The notes below the pieces were generated by a model that was given only the letters and a program-made list of their open reading frames with translations, ran no database searches and had not been told where the DNA came from. Below are positions 25,308-37,912 of a DNA stretch of 64,000 bases, one piece after another. The stretch covers positions 41,750,287 through 41,814,286 of the forward strand of contig NC_092326.1 in assembly GCF_036785885.1 (NCBI RefSeq), given 5' to 3'. How positions within the stretch are numbered: the first letter of the stretch is position 1; every line of letters starts with the position of its first letter. A program made the position numbers and the translations under genes. The stretch is from Coffea arabica. Lineage: Eukaryota; Streptophyta; Magnoliopsida; Gentianales; Rubiaceae.

Positions 25308-26047
25308 TGATGCGAACTCGATTCCCCAAGGACCACTCGAGAAGAAATTGAATCGTTCAGGCAGCGGAAAGATCTATCTGGATCAGGTTATGGGTACAAA
25401 AGACGGATTCTAAACCAATCAAGGACAGCTCGAGATTGTTTAGAACGGTAGAATGGCACTACAATTCAACATGGTCTTGAATTGATAAGCCGAAACTTGA
25501 ACAAAGGAGATTCGACTCACTTTATGTCAAGGGACGTTCCCAAAGTAACAAGAAAGAGAAAACTCTCACATTTTATTCATAATTGTCTTTCCCGTCATAT
25601 ATCATGAGATATAATATTTATAGCCTTACAAGACTCAAAAACCTAATCTAAGTTGGAAACAAATCAAATTTCCTTACTTGACTTGACTTCTAAACTTGAC
25701 ACAATTTTCTAAACAAATTTGAAAGCAATTAACTATTTTTCTAAAACTCTAATTCAATTAGAATAGGAAACTAACTAACTCAAATTGGCTTAACTATGGT
25801 CAATATGACCTTAGCTTTTATTCCCTAATTCAAACAACTTACTTAACTCTCAAATTAACTCTAATTAACAACTAACATTGCTAAAAACTCAATTAAATAA
25901 ATGATAACAAGAAATAAGCATGACACAGGATTGGATCTTCAATGATTCTTGAGCCCGATTGCACCATCAACCATCATTGGAATGTGAAGACTTGTAAAAT
26001 AAATTTTCTTGGACTTGAAAGGAATCCAATTCTTCATGTTCTCATCA
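25308..26047 (-). repeat. 5' LTR (minus-strand sense)
   Basis: 740 bp, direct repeat of 23672-24411. It borders the primer binding site, so it is the 5' LTR in the element's own orientation and would carry its promoter. Confidence 0.92.
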
Positions 26048-26585
26048 AAGCTGTAATGAACATTGTTGATCAAGATTGTTGGATGAAGTCTCTGTCAAAG
26101 AGGTTGGTAGAATAATTGTTTTCGTTGAGCAGGGTAAAGAGCACGATACTTCCTTCATGCAAGAAGTGTTTTTGTGTGAATATTGGTCAACCTTGTGTTA
26201 TTTCTATTCTTTCTAGCTGAAAGATCCATTGAGTTTTAGTATAATAGCAATTGATGACTCCTGCTTCATTTGTTTGTATATATCTTGGTATATCACCAAC
26301 GAGGATCCGAAATAGAGAGTGGAGGGAAAAATGTATTGGTTATATAGAGAAGGGAGTAGTAATGTGACGTATGGATTGTATTGATTGGAATGTAATTTAT
26401 ATGGAACTTACCAAACATTCAAGATCGTCTGCTGTTAGCATTATGTAAAATGAGAAATACGCCATCAGTTTTTCTTCTTCTGTGAATAGTGCTTGAGTGA
26501 TGAAGAAAGAAAGCTATTAGTTTATTTTGTTATAGAGGGTTGATGTATTTGTGTGGAAGATGGAAATTGATTTATAGAAAACAGA

Positions 26586-27410
26586 TTATTTACTGCATTC
26601 AATAGAAGATAGCAGGTTGTTGAAGAGAATGTTCCATTCGTGAGAAGCCAAGTAATTATTTGGATTGTAGATGGCGACTCTAAATACCATACAACCTATA
26701 TGTAAAAATTGAAGGATCAAACCATCTTGGAGATTGTGATCTTGTATGAATTTGGTCCATCCGGAAAGCTGAAAGTTGGTATCAAGTTTGATGAACCATG
26801 TGCGATTTCCATTTCGTATGATCATTGTGTTTGTCCAATGATTTCTCAAATAGGAACAAAATGTTGGATTAATTGTCTGCAAGGAAGGGAATATCACGAA
26901 TATAAATGACAGTAAAGTAAAAGTTCTAAGCAGGGGTTTTATAAGCTTACCAATCCTTCTGGGAATGCTTGTCTATATTCGATTAGGAATGATTTTGTTG
27001 ATAAACCTGAGATTTGGATAGATATGTATTTTGTAGTTGGTTAATGGGAAATACATGTGATGTATATTAGTCAGTGGAGTATTTAAATGTGTAGAGGTTT
27101 GGTAAGTAGAAAAAAACTTACGTGATAACAGTTCTGGTGATGGATATTTGACTATGAATAAGGTGAGCCAATCTATAGCGTTGAAGTGTGACGACCAGTA
27201 TTCAAGATGTGGATTAGTGAATCTGGAACCCATGATTCTTTTAAAGTTGAGACTGATTTCATATGTAAAGGTATTATTGGATGTTGGGGTTGCTTGGATT
27301 ACTTGAACAGCTTGTCCATGAATTGTATGAAGGTAAAACAAACTGGTTATGAGGTGATCATTTTCTTCTATTGTTTCTGTTGTCCAGTCTATGAAAGTTG
27401 GTGTTGTCAT
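26586..27410 (-). pseudogene. B3-domain ORF inside the Helitron
   Basis: B3 domains are plant-type DNA-binding folds. The downstream exon (26876-26586) reads RNGNRTWFIKLDTNF, then SGWTKFIQDHNLQDGLIL, then FRVAIYN. This is the order of B3 landmarks: NG..W.V, GW..F...N.L..GD and F.V.I. An intron of 74 nt with GT-AG ends is likely at 26950-26877. The exon before it reads QAFPEGL in phase, but the long upstream frame from the ATG at 27410 (about 140 residues, not recognised) is offset and meets a TAG first. Either one more small intron or a frameshift is needed. It sits between the RPA-like gene and the Helitron 3' end on the same strand. It could be a captured host fragment or an accessory gene of this Helitron lineage. 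Confidence 0.6.
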
Positions 27411-27833
27411 GGGTTTTTTGTGTTGTTTGATGTTAGCGATAGGGAGTTATGCTATTTATAGTGATTTTTACTGATGTGCGATAGTTGATATGAATGATGG
27501 TGTTTTTGTTTTATTTTGATATGTTTTTATGTGTGAGGTTGTTGGACATGTGAGATACAGTTTTATGGAATGGAGTGTATAGGATGGGACTATTATATAG
27601 TCATGTGAATGTACAGAGATGTTTTGTTGTATCAGATGTATTAGTGTAAGGGAAACAAAGTTCATAAGTGAATATAAGCAGTGTTTCATACTGGTGATAA
27701 AGTTTTAGATATGTCTGATGAGGAATTAAACAAAAGTATGTTGTGGTTTAGTTTGCAGATAAAGTACAGCGGAGCAAAAGGTGATTAATAGCTGCAGGGA
27801 ATAAAAAATATTAACAGGTACAGATAGCTGGCT

Positions 27834-30353
27834 TCACGTGCTTTTCTGCTTCTTGGATTCTTTGTCAAATTCTTGATCTAAGCTGCGTTTGGCAGATGGT
27901 GGTGCTGTTAGAGCCTATGGTTCAGTCAAAACAGTTGTCTGAAAAGCTGAAGATTCGTCTGAAGAAGTTTTTTGGTGGATTGAACTGGGAGTGGCAATAG
28001 GTGTAGATGGATCAGATGGAACTGTAACTTGCTGAGGCGTGTCTATTTTCTGAATCAACTGTTGCTGCTCTGAGCCTGAAGTTTTTTCTTCATCTAGGTG
28101 CTTGAGAAGTGGTTGAGTTGATGATTTGTCAGTAACAAAGGCAGTGAAAAAAATAAAGGGGTGTAAATTATCTTTGAGATAGTAGATACGACCTCATCTC
28201 ACAGAGTAAAGTTTGCTGTTGGATTTTTTGATTGATAAGATCAACAGGGATTGGCATTTTCTGTGTTATTGAAAACAATATAGATTAGGCTATAAGAAAG
28301 AATAAATGCAGTGAATGTTTTATGTATATGTATCAGCCATTTGGTCTATACCTTGGTATGCTTGTCATAGATTTCAGCAGCAGTCATGCCAAGCAGGATT
28401 TCTGCATAGTTTTCTTCAATAGTAGCAGTGATGTAGCTGGTGTCATCATGTATGTTTACTTGGAATTTTGCTCTGTGAAAGAAATAAGAGAGTGCTTTAG
28501 TATATTGTGTGTTGTTAAAGGCGATTAAAGGATTAATATATAATTTATGTAAGAAATATAGATACTTTGGTTCTGATTTTTTGTCCTTTGTTTCACAGAA
28601 GCTGCAATCAAATTCAATGTCCATCATTGCTCCTGTTGATTTGCCACATATAACACAGCTAGGGACAAAGAATTTTTGCTCAGAATTGATTATCAATGGA
28701 GTTCCTTTGATCCAGAAGTTCTTGATCTATTCAAATGAGAAAATTGAAAGTTATTATTAATGTAAATGAACTATATATGTAAGTTTTTGGATCTACTATG
28801 TAAGGAGAAGCATATATTAAGAAAAGAAGTTATTTTACCAGTTCTGGGGAGGCAAGAATCTGTAAGATTGGTCTTATTTGACTGTTAAGAGGAGTAAGCA
28901 CTTTCTGATTTATTTTTTCATAAAGCTTTTGGCTGATGACTCTATCAATATATGCTTTGTTCTCATTACACCTGTAGTATTTATGCAATATTTTGTTTTA
29001 GTTGTTATATTAATCTATGAATGCAGGAATATTGAGTATGGAAATTGAGAAATAGAGAAATGTGTACCAAATTTTCAGTGAAGCTGTTTGTTGTAATGGT
29101 GGGTCAAGCACAATTGTGGTGTTGGGGCGGGTAGTAATATCAATTTCTTTAATTGGTATTTGGAAAGAGGAAAAAAGAAGAGAAAATAATGAATGTGATC
29201 AGATATATTATTGGTTATGAAGTAATTGAATTGGTAAGGAAGGTACTGACCATGATATGTTGTGATCTTTGGGTGAATAAGCAGAACTACTGGGCATGTG
29301 TGTATAATGTTCATCAATTCAATGCCTTCGATGTAAACATATGGTTCCCACATGGTAAAGATCATTGGTTTGCATCTGGAGTATATGCAAGCAGTAATAA
29401 GTGGGAAAAAGAACTTATCATATAGATGATGGATTGGATAAGACTTTAGAGTGTATGCAGGTGAGTTTAATAAGATAAAATGGCTATGGTTAATAAGATA
29501 AAATAGCAGGAAAATTACTCGGGATTAACGGCAACAAATCTATGAATCATGCGTGGTCCTCTTGGAGTTGATATCATTGATTCTAGAAATCCTTGAATCA
29601 GAGCACAAAACAGATTTGCAGACATGAGATTATTTGAGAAATGAAAGGTTTTAATACAAGAAGATGTAAGATAGATATAATTGTATTGAACAAGTCGAAA
29701 CAATGAAGGCAGGCTTACTGAATCTGGAAACATCATTGTTTTTATATTTATCAAGATCCCTGAATGAAGTTAATGGAAAATGATTGTCCAATGTCAGCTG
29801 TTTTGCTTTTTGTGTCTATTTGATAAAAGTTGTTTTTGTTATTGTCAGCTGCCATGCGACAGAACTAGCTTGATTTCTTTCATCAGTGATAGATGAAATA
29901 GCAGCATTGCCGATGTAATAAGTGTGATAAGGATGAAGCTTGCTATATGCATACTTTACATCTCTAGTGAAAGCAATTCCTTGAATTGATTCATTCTGCA
30001 AATAAGAGTCATTAATTGATTGGAAGTTGATGATAAATAAGAGTGATAATGGATAGTAGATGAAAATGTTATATTGAAACGGATTATTTTTAATGGGTAA
30101 GGGTCTTTTTTATTGCATCAGTAATTATTATAGTATAAACAATAAGTAAAAGCCTTGTTTTTATAGTTAATTTTTTTTTAATGAAAAGGATCTTGAAGAT
30201 GAAATTTACCTGCTCATCTGCAAACATGAAGCGTTGGAACATGCTGTTGTCTTTTCCGGTGAAGATGTTTGTTTTTTCAATTAGAATGACTTTAATTATC
30301 CACTTACTTGATTTATTTGTCAAGCTGTTCAGAGGAGTGCATTTGTCATCCAT
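27834..30353 (-). pseudogene. Helitron-encoded RPA70-like single-strand DNA-binding protein
   Basis: Plant Helitrons often carry a gene like the large subunit of replication protein A, thought to protect single-stranded intermediates. Exons are seen in order on the minus strand. From 30353 there is an N-terminal OB piece (PLNSLTNKSSKWIIKV, FQRFMFADEQ). At about 30000-29816 the OB fold continues (IQGIAFTRDVKYAYSKLHPY, YYIGNAA). At about 29600-29515 comes a piece ending in RFVAVNPE. At about 29365-29250 there is an OB piece (IFTMWEPYV, PVVLLIHPKITTYHG). At about 28696-28346 there is a zinc-ribbon OB domain with CVICGK...CSFCE. The last exon ends in AKRSLDQEFDKESKKQKST before a TGA at 27836-27834. 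A TAG near 27917 interrupts this last exon, so the gene is decayed. Exact exon borders are uncertain. Confidence 0.75.
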
Positions 30354-30459
30354 GCCTGCAATATAGAATGTCAAAAGTATGTTAATGTGGATAGAATGAT
30401 GTAAATATATAAGAGACTGAATATAAGCAGTTTTAATTGAAAATTTTTCAGTTCAGTAC

Positions 30460-33400
30460 TTAATCTTCAGCTGCAGCTGCTAAAATTTCTTGATACACTA
30501 CATTTCGAGTACAATTACTGGACATAGAATCAGAAGCAATACGTCTGAGCAAAATTTTAACATCATTAGCAGTTCTGGCTCTTGATAATGTAACATATAA
30601 TTGGCCATGTGAGAATACTGGTTCTTTCAGATATAATCCTACAAAATCAAGTGTTTGTCCCTGTGATTTATTAATTGTCATGGCAAAACATAATGAAATT
30701 GGGAACTGAGTACGCTTGAATCGTATTGGATATGACTCATCATTAGAACTGTGCAATGGAATGCGAGGAATGAAAACTTGTTTACCAGAATGAATTCCAA
30801 TTGAAATTTGAGCATGAATGATGTTTTTGTTAAAATTCAAGCATATCAAACGGGTTCCATTGCATAGTCCTTGTGTTGGATTCAGGTTTCTTAAGAGAAT
30901 GACTGGGTAATTTGGTTTCAAAATCAACAAATGTGGAGGTAATCCTGGGGGTGGATAGTATTTAAGAAGTCACCGTGATCAGCTTGTTTTGTTGGATCTA
31001 TTGTCTCATCGAAACTGATATATTTGATTTCTTCTCCAGGGAACTTTTGAATCAAGATCTGATTGATTTCGAGCATAATATCATTTGTTGTACTGAGAAT
31101 GGCTCTGTTAATGAGAGTTGAATTCTGAGGGGGAAAGTTGGACAGAGATGGATAAACAGTGTCTATCAAAGTGTGCAAGGATTGCTGATCGTCATTAATG
31201 AAAGGGACAACCATTAAAGAAGGCAACCGTATCTTGTCATCTGTAATGGTTGCTTGTGTGCCATTTCCAATATTGAGCAGAAAATCTGAGAATGATGGAT
31301 CAAGAAATGCTCTCATATTTTCTGTCAATCGAATCTTTTGGAGGTGTGGCCAGATATATGAGTTGATGAGAGATGCAGAAATGTAATCTTCTCTTTGATC
31401 TTTCTGGACAACTGGTAAAGTCTGGCAAAAATCTCCACCGAAAACAATGAGTTTTCCACCAAATATTTGATCAGAATTGAGCAAGTCTCTAAGTACTTTG
31501 TCAAAGGATTCGATTGCGTACTTTTTTGTCATTGTTGCTTCATCCCATATTATTAGCTTTGCAGCTTTGATTAGCTGAGAAACGGCACCTTGCTTAGAAA
31601 GATTACATATGCTGCTGGTTTCATGATGGAGTGGAATTTTGAAACCTGAATGAGCAATACGACCTCCTGAAAGTATTGATGCAGTTGCTCCTGATATTGT
31701 AGTTGCCAGTGCAATGTCACCTTTTGATCTAATTGTTGCACGGAGAGCTTTGTAGAGAAAGGATTTTCCTGTACCACCAGGGCCATCAATAAAGAATGCA
31801 CCTGATTTGTTTGTATTGACTCTTTCCATTATTTTTTGAAATGTAAGTTGTTGGCCACTGTTTAACATAGCTACTGCTGCTAAATCTTCTCCTGATACAG
31901 GTATTGCAAGTTTAGCTTGTATTTTTTTTCCCGGATGGTTAAACTAAAAACTTGGAGTAAAATCTGAGAAGCTAAAATCTTTGATGCTTTTTCCCATTAT
32001 TTGCAAGTATTGATCAATGAGGCCGAGAACTCTCATGACAATTGTATTTTCTGATAAAGAAGGATCTGCTGCAATGTTTTCTGACAAAAAGGACTAAAAC
32101 TTTGACTAGAGCTGCTGCGGATTAGCTGGTAGACAATGGACTAAAATCACTGCAAATAACTGTCTCAAACATTGTGGCATTTTGTACATAACAGCCTCTG
32201 ATAAGCATTCTTCAGCTCCGTTATCTGTGTGGAGTAAACCGCGCAATTCTGTTGCTTTTTTGAATGAAGACGTCAGATAACCATTGACTGTTTTAAGATC
32301 ATCAAAGGAGGTTGGTTTTCGAACATTCATGAGTAGTATTCTCAGATAATATCTCTCACCTTCAATTGGTGTGCTGTTATTATACGGCCAATGACTTGTC
32401 CTCTTTTTCTTGTATACCAGATTCTATCATCTTGATCCCAAACAAAATGTTGAGGAAACTCCCTGTAGAGAAGACTTAAATCATCTGCTTCCTTATTTGT
32501 TTGATTCATGTTAAAAACTCTATCAGCATTGTTCGTGAAAGCCTGTCATCTGTAACTACCTGTGTCAAAGATTGATTCTCATCAAAGCACATAGATTGGT
32601 AGTTTTCAAGGTGCAAATGAAGTGAAATGACTGATGGACTGATAAGATTGAGATCAAAAGCATAAATCTTTCACATAGCTTCAGGAGCACACACCCATCT
32701 TGCAGACTAAAATTCTTGATCTCATCAACAATCTTATTTGCTTGTTCTGCTGTCAATTGATACATTACTCTGTCGTAGCCTTTGTATATATACTTGTATA
32801 TATACTTGACAGCTTCGATAGCAGAACATATTTCCACATTGATGTGACAATCATATTTAACAAGAATGTATGGATTATAAGGGACAATCCATCGGTTGTC
32901 TAACTCATGCTCTCTGATGTAGATTCTGGTGCCATCATCTCGCCTTCTGTATATTGGATATGAGTTTTTTTCATGCTTTGTATATTTTGAAAATTTCTTT
33001 GGATAATTGTTTCTGCATTTTTTATTTTGTCGCATACAGGGATTACTTGGATTCATTGCTCCACATGGTCCATGAATCATATGCTTTATAACTAAAGCAT
33101 GTAAGTAAGATGACTGATGTTTATCAGGGAGCTCTGCACAGACAATTTTGTCATATTCTTCGGGTGAGAACATCTTTGAACGTTTTTTCAAGATAACCAA
33201 AAAATGAGTATGTGGGAGGCCTCTTTTCTGAAATTCAATAACGTAGGTATAAGCGGCAACATCACCGATAAGATGCTTCTTGAAAAGGTTTTCTTTCAAC
33301 TGTTCTATTTTTGCACGGAACACTCGTGTGATCAAGTCTGGGCGATTCTGAGTCTCATCCACCTCTTCCAAATGATTCTTTATTTCAGGCCAAGAGGGAT

Positions 33401-35692
33401 TGCAGGTCATTGTAAGGGAAATATCCGATTTCCCATAACGCTGCACAAGGGTCATAGCGTCCATATATCGTCGCCGCATATCCCTTGGTCCTCCTATAAA
33501 ACTTGCTGGCAATATGATACGCTTTCCTACATCTGATGCATTTGTCTTGCCTCTTGCTATGATATCAAGTAATCCCTGATAAGCTTCTGTCCTCAATTTG
33601 TTTTGCCTGTTTCTGTGAAATTCAAGACGTGATGTCTCTAACTTGACATAAGCATCAACAGAATACTGCTGCAATAACCGGCCAATGTGTAGCAGGTGTG
33701 ATTGATCTCTATCTCGCATTTGGAATTTGTAAGCATAATATTCTCGGCACGAGACTGTTGGCCTTTTCCTTTTTTTTTTCTTTTTAGCAGCTGATAAAAT
33801 AAGAAAAATGTAAGAATTAGTTATTTTACATTGTAGTAGACAAATGCTGAAAAATATAAAGGTTTCTAAATATACCTGTTTGTTCCACATCAAAGAGTTG
33901 TTCTAGATCATTGCATTGATGAACAGGAAGCATATTTTCTCTTTCACAAGTCTGATGAGAGTCATTAAGAATCTGAGTTCTTGTTTTCCGAAGGATTCCA
34001 GGATGCCATCCTGTTTCTCCACGAGCAAATATTAATGGATATTGTAATGTATCATAACAACCATAATGTTGCTTAATTATTCTTGTGCCTCCTGTTTTTG
34101 TATAGATTTCAATTTCTCTTGAACTGTCTCCATTAGTATTGTCATTGTCAGACCAAATTGCTGCCACTTGAGAGACTGCAGGAAAATTGAAGACACGTTG
34201 ATCTAATCCTGGATTAGATTTAAGGAAAATTCTGTAGTTATCCAAATCTTGAATGTCTGTTAACCTTCGGATAAAGATGGAGTAGGGGTTCTGATCAAGA
34301 ATGGATTTTAGCTGCTGAACAATTGATTCTTTGAATTTGCTGGAGAGAGCCATTCTATTCTGTATCTCATGTTCTATATCATAAAAATACAGTTGCAAAT
34401 TCGATGCTTTTTCACCATCAGAAGGTTTCAATGCACTGACAAAATGGTATATCTGTCATTGTACTCGAAATGTGTATATACCTTTATTTCTCTTACTGAG
34501 GCCTTTGTTATAGTGAACTCCCAATGATGTAAAGGCAAATATATTGTTGTAACTCCTTATACATTGTCTAAACTCAGTAGCCTCAGGAGTATTTCCTTTA
34601 TAGAGTTGCACAAGCATATCTGGCATTTTTGTTTCTGCTAAATGAATTTCTCCTGATGCATAACAAAATCTTGGCAGTTCCATATAGAAGCGTTTTGCAC
34701 AACAATGTGGACAGTCTGGAGCAGGTGGGAGAAGAGCTGGTTCTAATGGTATTTGTTGGAGCAATGGGATATTTTTTTTGCGTCGTCGTCGAACTAAAAG
34801 TATGAAGTATAAATGTAGACAAGTTATAAGGCGCAAATACAGATAAAGCATGTGGTATGTATGAAAAGAGTAACAGGATAAAGATAGGAGGAAAGTTTTA
34901 TCGCACACTTTGATTTTGGATAGGTGCAGATGAACTTGATGGTTCTGCTATCACCGATGGCTGTGCTGAAAATTTATCAACGTGAGTTAAGCTATGTTGC
35001 TCATGTAAAAGTAAAATATATTATACATATTTGTTATAATAAAATAGGATTAAGTAGTGATCGAAATTATTAAAATAAGGAGGAAACCTACAGGCAAAAA
35101 TTGGACAGGGGAACCAGTGAATGGCAGCAGGAGATGATGCCGGATTGAAAAGGTTTTCTAAGACAGGATCGTTTCTTGCAGGAAGATAATCTATGTATGT
35201 ATGTATAAGAAGGTGTTTAGTGTCATTGAAATGACCAATAAATACATGAAAAAATTATATGCAAAAGGTAGGAAGAGAATAAATACATGGATCAATCTTA
35301 GATATAGCTGATGTAGAGGAGCTGTCTGCTATATGAGGAATTGGCATAACGGAAAGAGGAGAATAGGAAGAAACACTTGGAACAAAAGGTGAGGATGGGG
35401 AAAAAGGATGAGTAGGTCTATAAGGAAAATGACTGCTGGCTGTTGATCCAGTAGTATAGATAGGCACATCAACTAAACAATCTTTATGTGTAGAGCAAGT
35501 AGAAACAGATGGAATATTTGGAAGAGGAGGTGCACTAGATTCATCAATTGGAGTACAATGTGTTTTTTGGTTGGCCATTTGTGCAGTTCCTTTGCATCGT
35601 CTCGCTATTTCTGCAGCATATCTGTCTCGGCGACGTTCATTCTTTTCGAGATGGCACTGATCTTCATAGTAAGATTTACGCTTTCGAGGCAT
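30460..35692 (-). pseudogene. Helitron Rep/helicase (RepHel), multiple lesions
   Basis: RepHel joins a rolling-circle HUH endonuclease to a PIF1-type helicase. The minus-strand order is as follows. An N-terminal exon (from 35692, MPRKRKSYYEDQCHLEKNER) is followed by small exons at 35190-34920 and a domain with CPHCCAKRFYMELPRFCY at 34790-33876. The Rep domain starts at 33790, with the HUH motif GLPHTHFLVIL near 33220 and the two-tyrosine motif KYIYKYIYKG near 32790. The helicase holds Walker A GPGGTGKS near 31780, IIWDEATM near 31540 and VTLSRAR near 30590. Lesions include TGA at 34458-34456, a frameshift and TGA near 32690-32650, frameshift or stops near 32350-31940, and a frameshift near 30940. 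The last frame ends at 30460. The family is certain; the element cannot produce full-length protein. Confidence 0.9.
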
Positions 35693-37180
35693 AGTAAATA
35701 AAACTAACGGCAGATAGAAATAGATGTCATAATTAACGATAGTTATGGTTGAATGTAACAGTGAATGAATGAACCAAGCAAGCGTCAGGAAGATTGCATA
35801 TAATAGTAAATGAATGAATGGAACAAGATAAGAAATGTGAGATTGTAGAAGTCAAGATTACCATGTAACTATAAAATAATAAGATGAAAAATATACAAAG
35901 AAAGACATAGAAATGTGAATGAAAAGGAACCTGCAGTTAAAGTGGAAATTGCAGGAAAGTGAATGAAAAAGTAAAGGTAAAAAATCTATAATAACAACTA
36001 TAAGTACAAGAAGGGAAAAACTGTTTAGTATAAAATGATCAGCTCCTAAGTATGAAAGTTCGACTGATGCACATGCATGCAAGAGGGGAAAAACTAAAAT
36101 CAAAAAATGGAAGGAAATATTTTTATGCCACTATATAATAAATGAAAAGAGGCGAGGATTAAAGGTAGTTAAATATTCTAATGAAAGGAGTGGTAGGAGT
36201 GCAACCATAAGAGAATATTAGGAGAAAGCAAATAGAAAAATCATGAGCAGGGACAATATTAGCCAAAAAGGGACATGGGTGAAAGGCAAACCATCTATTA
36301 GGAAGGAAAAGTACCAAAAAGAGATATAAATGCATCTGCATAATACGAGAGGCAATATGGGATAACGACAAAGGATGCATGTTTGATGGCAAGATGGCAA
36401 AGAAAACAGACAAAAGTAACTATTAATGCAACAGAAGGGTCGAATTAACGCATAGGGGAATGATGCAACGAAAAGTGAAATATTACAGAATGGAAAGGAG
36501 CATTCGTAAGGTTGAAAATGAGGAATAAGGAATAATTTACCAGGCAGAACCTGGAGCAGGATGATAAAAGGCTATAGCGAAAGTGAAGTCGACTATAAGG
36601 AAGCAAGAGCTTAAGTGGGAACCAAAGTGGAAGGAAATGAATAAAATAATGAGAGCTAATAAAACGAGGTGCTTGTTGGGAGCACGAATCCGACGGACAG
36701 AATGGTGGGAAGACTAAAATCAAGGATAATGAATATTAATAATATGATTCATGGAGGAAGGAAATATCTGGGCATATTTAATGCAGATTAGATGGTGAAA
36801 GTAGCTAATGTGAAATGGATCAAGAAAATAGTGACAATCCATGTAGATGAATAACACGTGTGCATAAAGTAAGCTAAGTAGTAAATAAGCACATGAGCAC
36901 ATTAAATGAAGACTGGACAATAAAAGAATTAGACATAAGAGACAAGGAGAGAAAACAAATATAGTAGAGAATATAAAATTGTAAATATAACATATATAAA
37001 GTAAACAATTTTAACAATAGGATATTAGAAATTACGAAATCATATATTTGTATTTATTAATTGAATAATCATTTTTCAATTGAATGAGTATTGGATGAAT
37101 TGAATTGTAAATAAGTGTTACCGAAAGAAATAATAGTTGTATTAATTTTTTTGGTAATTAATAAGATTCCAAAATTTTAA

Positions 37181-37512
37181 AAAACACAATTTTAAAGAGT
37201 CTATTAGCTCATTGATATGAAAAATTAATCACGGTTGTTAGCTCATTAATATTGATGTAATGATGAAATCATTTATTTATTGATTAATGAATATGTTACT
37301 CAAAATCAGCGAATAGCACATGGCCTTCTGTGTTATGGGGAAAAAACACAATTTTAAAGAGTAATTTAAAAGATTGTATTAGATTATTGATGTCAAAAAT
37401 TACTAACGCTTGTTAGCTCATTATATTTATCTAATCATGAAGTAATTTATTTATTTATTAATGAATATGTTAATGAAAGTTGACGAATAGTACATGAGCT
37501 TATGTGTTATAG
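37181..37512. repeat. Tandem duplication in the Helitron leader, unit about 162 bp
   Basis: A block starting AAAACACAATTTTAAAGAGT at 37181 is repeated at 37343 with moderate divergence. Both copies contain 'gttagctcatta' and '(ta/at)gaatatgtta', and both end near '(g/a)tgtgttat'. Confidence 0.75.
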
Positions 37513-37696
37513 AAATTTAAATTACAATAAGGTGACTGGAAGCATATTTTTTTTTATAAAATTAATATGTTTGTTAATGTATATATTTGGAGTAATTAAT
37601 TTATTGATTAATGAATATCATAATAATATAAAATTGTATCATATTATATATAGAATTTATATACTGTTCTATACATATTAGATGGATAAAGATTTT

Positions 37697-37912
37697 TTAT
37701 TGGGTTTGCATATTTGTTCACAAAATCAACATTTTTGCTAATATATATATTAATTAATGAATATCGTAATAAATATGGAATTTATATACCGTTCTATACA
37801 TATTAGGTGCACAAATAATTTTTTAGTGGTTCGTATATTTTTTCACAGAATCAACATTTTTGCTAATATATATATATGTATATATTAAATAATGAATATC
37901 GTAATAAATATA
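37697..37912. repeat. Tandem duplication in the Helitron leader, unit about 120 bp
   Basis: Two copies of a segment containing 'ATCAACATTTTTGCTAATAT' and 'aatgaatatcgtaataaatat'. They are AT-rich and non-coding. Confidence 0.75.

Larger units (their letters stand above)
23672..26047 (-). mobile_element. Non-autonomous LTR retrotransposon nested in the Helitron
   Basis: Two 740-bp direct repeats (23672-24411 and 25308-26047) begin TGATG and end CATCA. Exact 5-bp duplications AAGCT flank the element (23667-23671 and 26048-26052). A primer binding site next to the right LTR and a purine tract next to the left LTR show that it reads on the minus strand. The internal 896 bp encode no gag, protease, reverse transcriptase or integrase, so it depends on a partner. 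It is larger than classical TRIMs and smaller than LARDs. The LTRs differ only at scattered positions, implying a fairly recent insertion. Confidence 0.92.

Noticed and set aside
27207-29425. Plus-strand open frames of 68-90 codons
   Set aside because: They are antisense to the RPA-like and B3-like exons of the Helitron and carry no motif.
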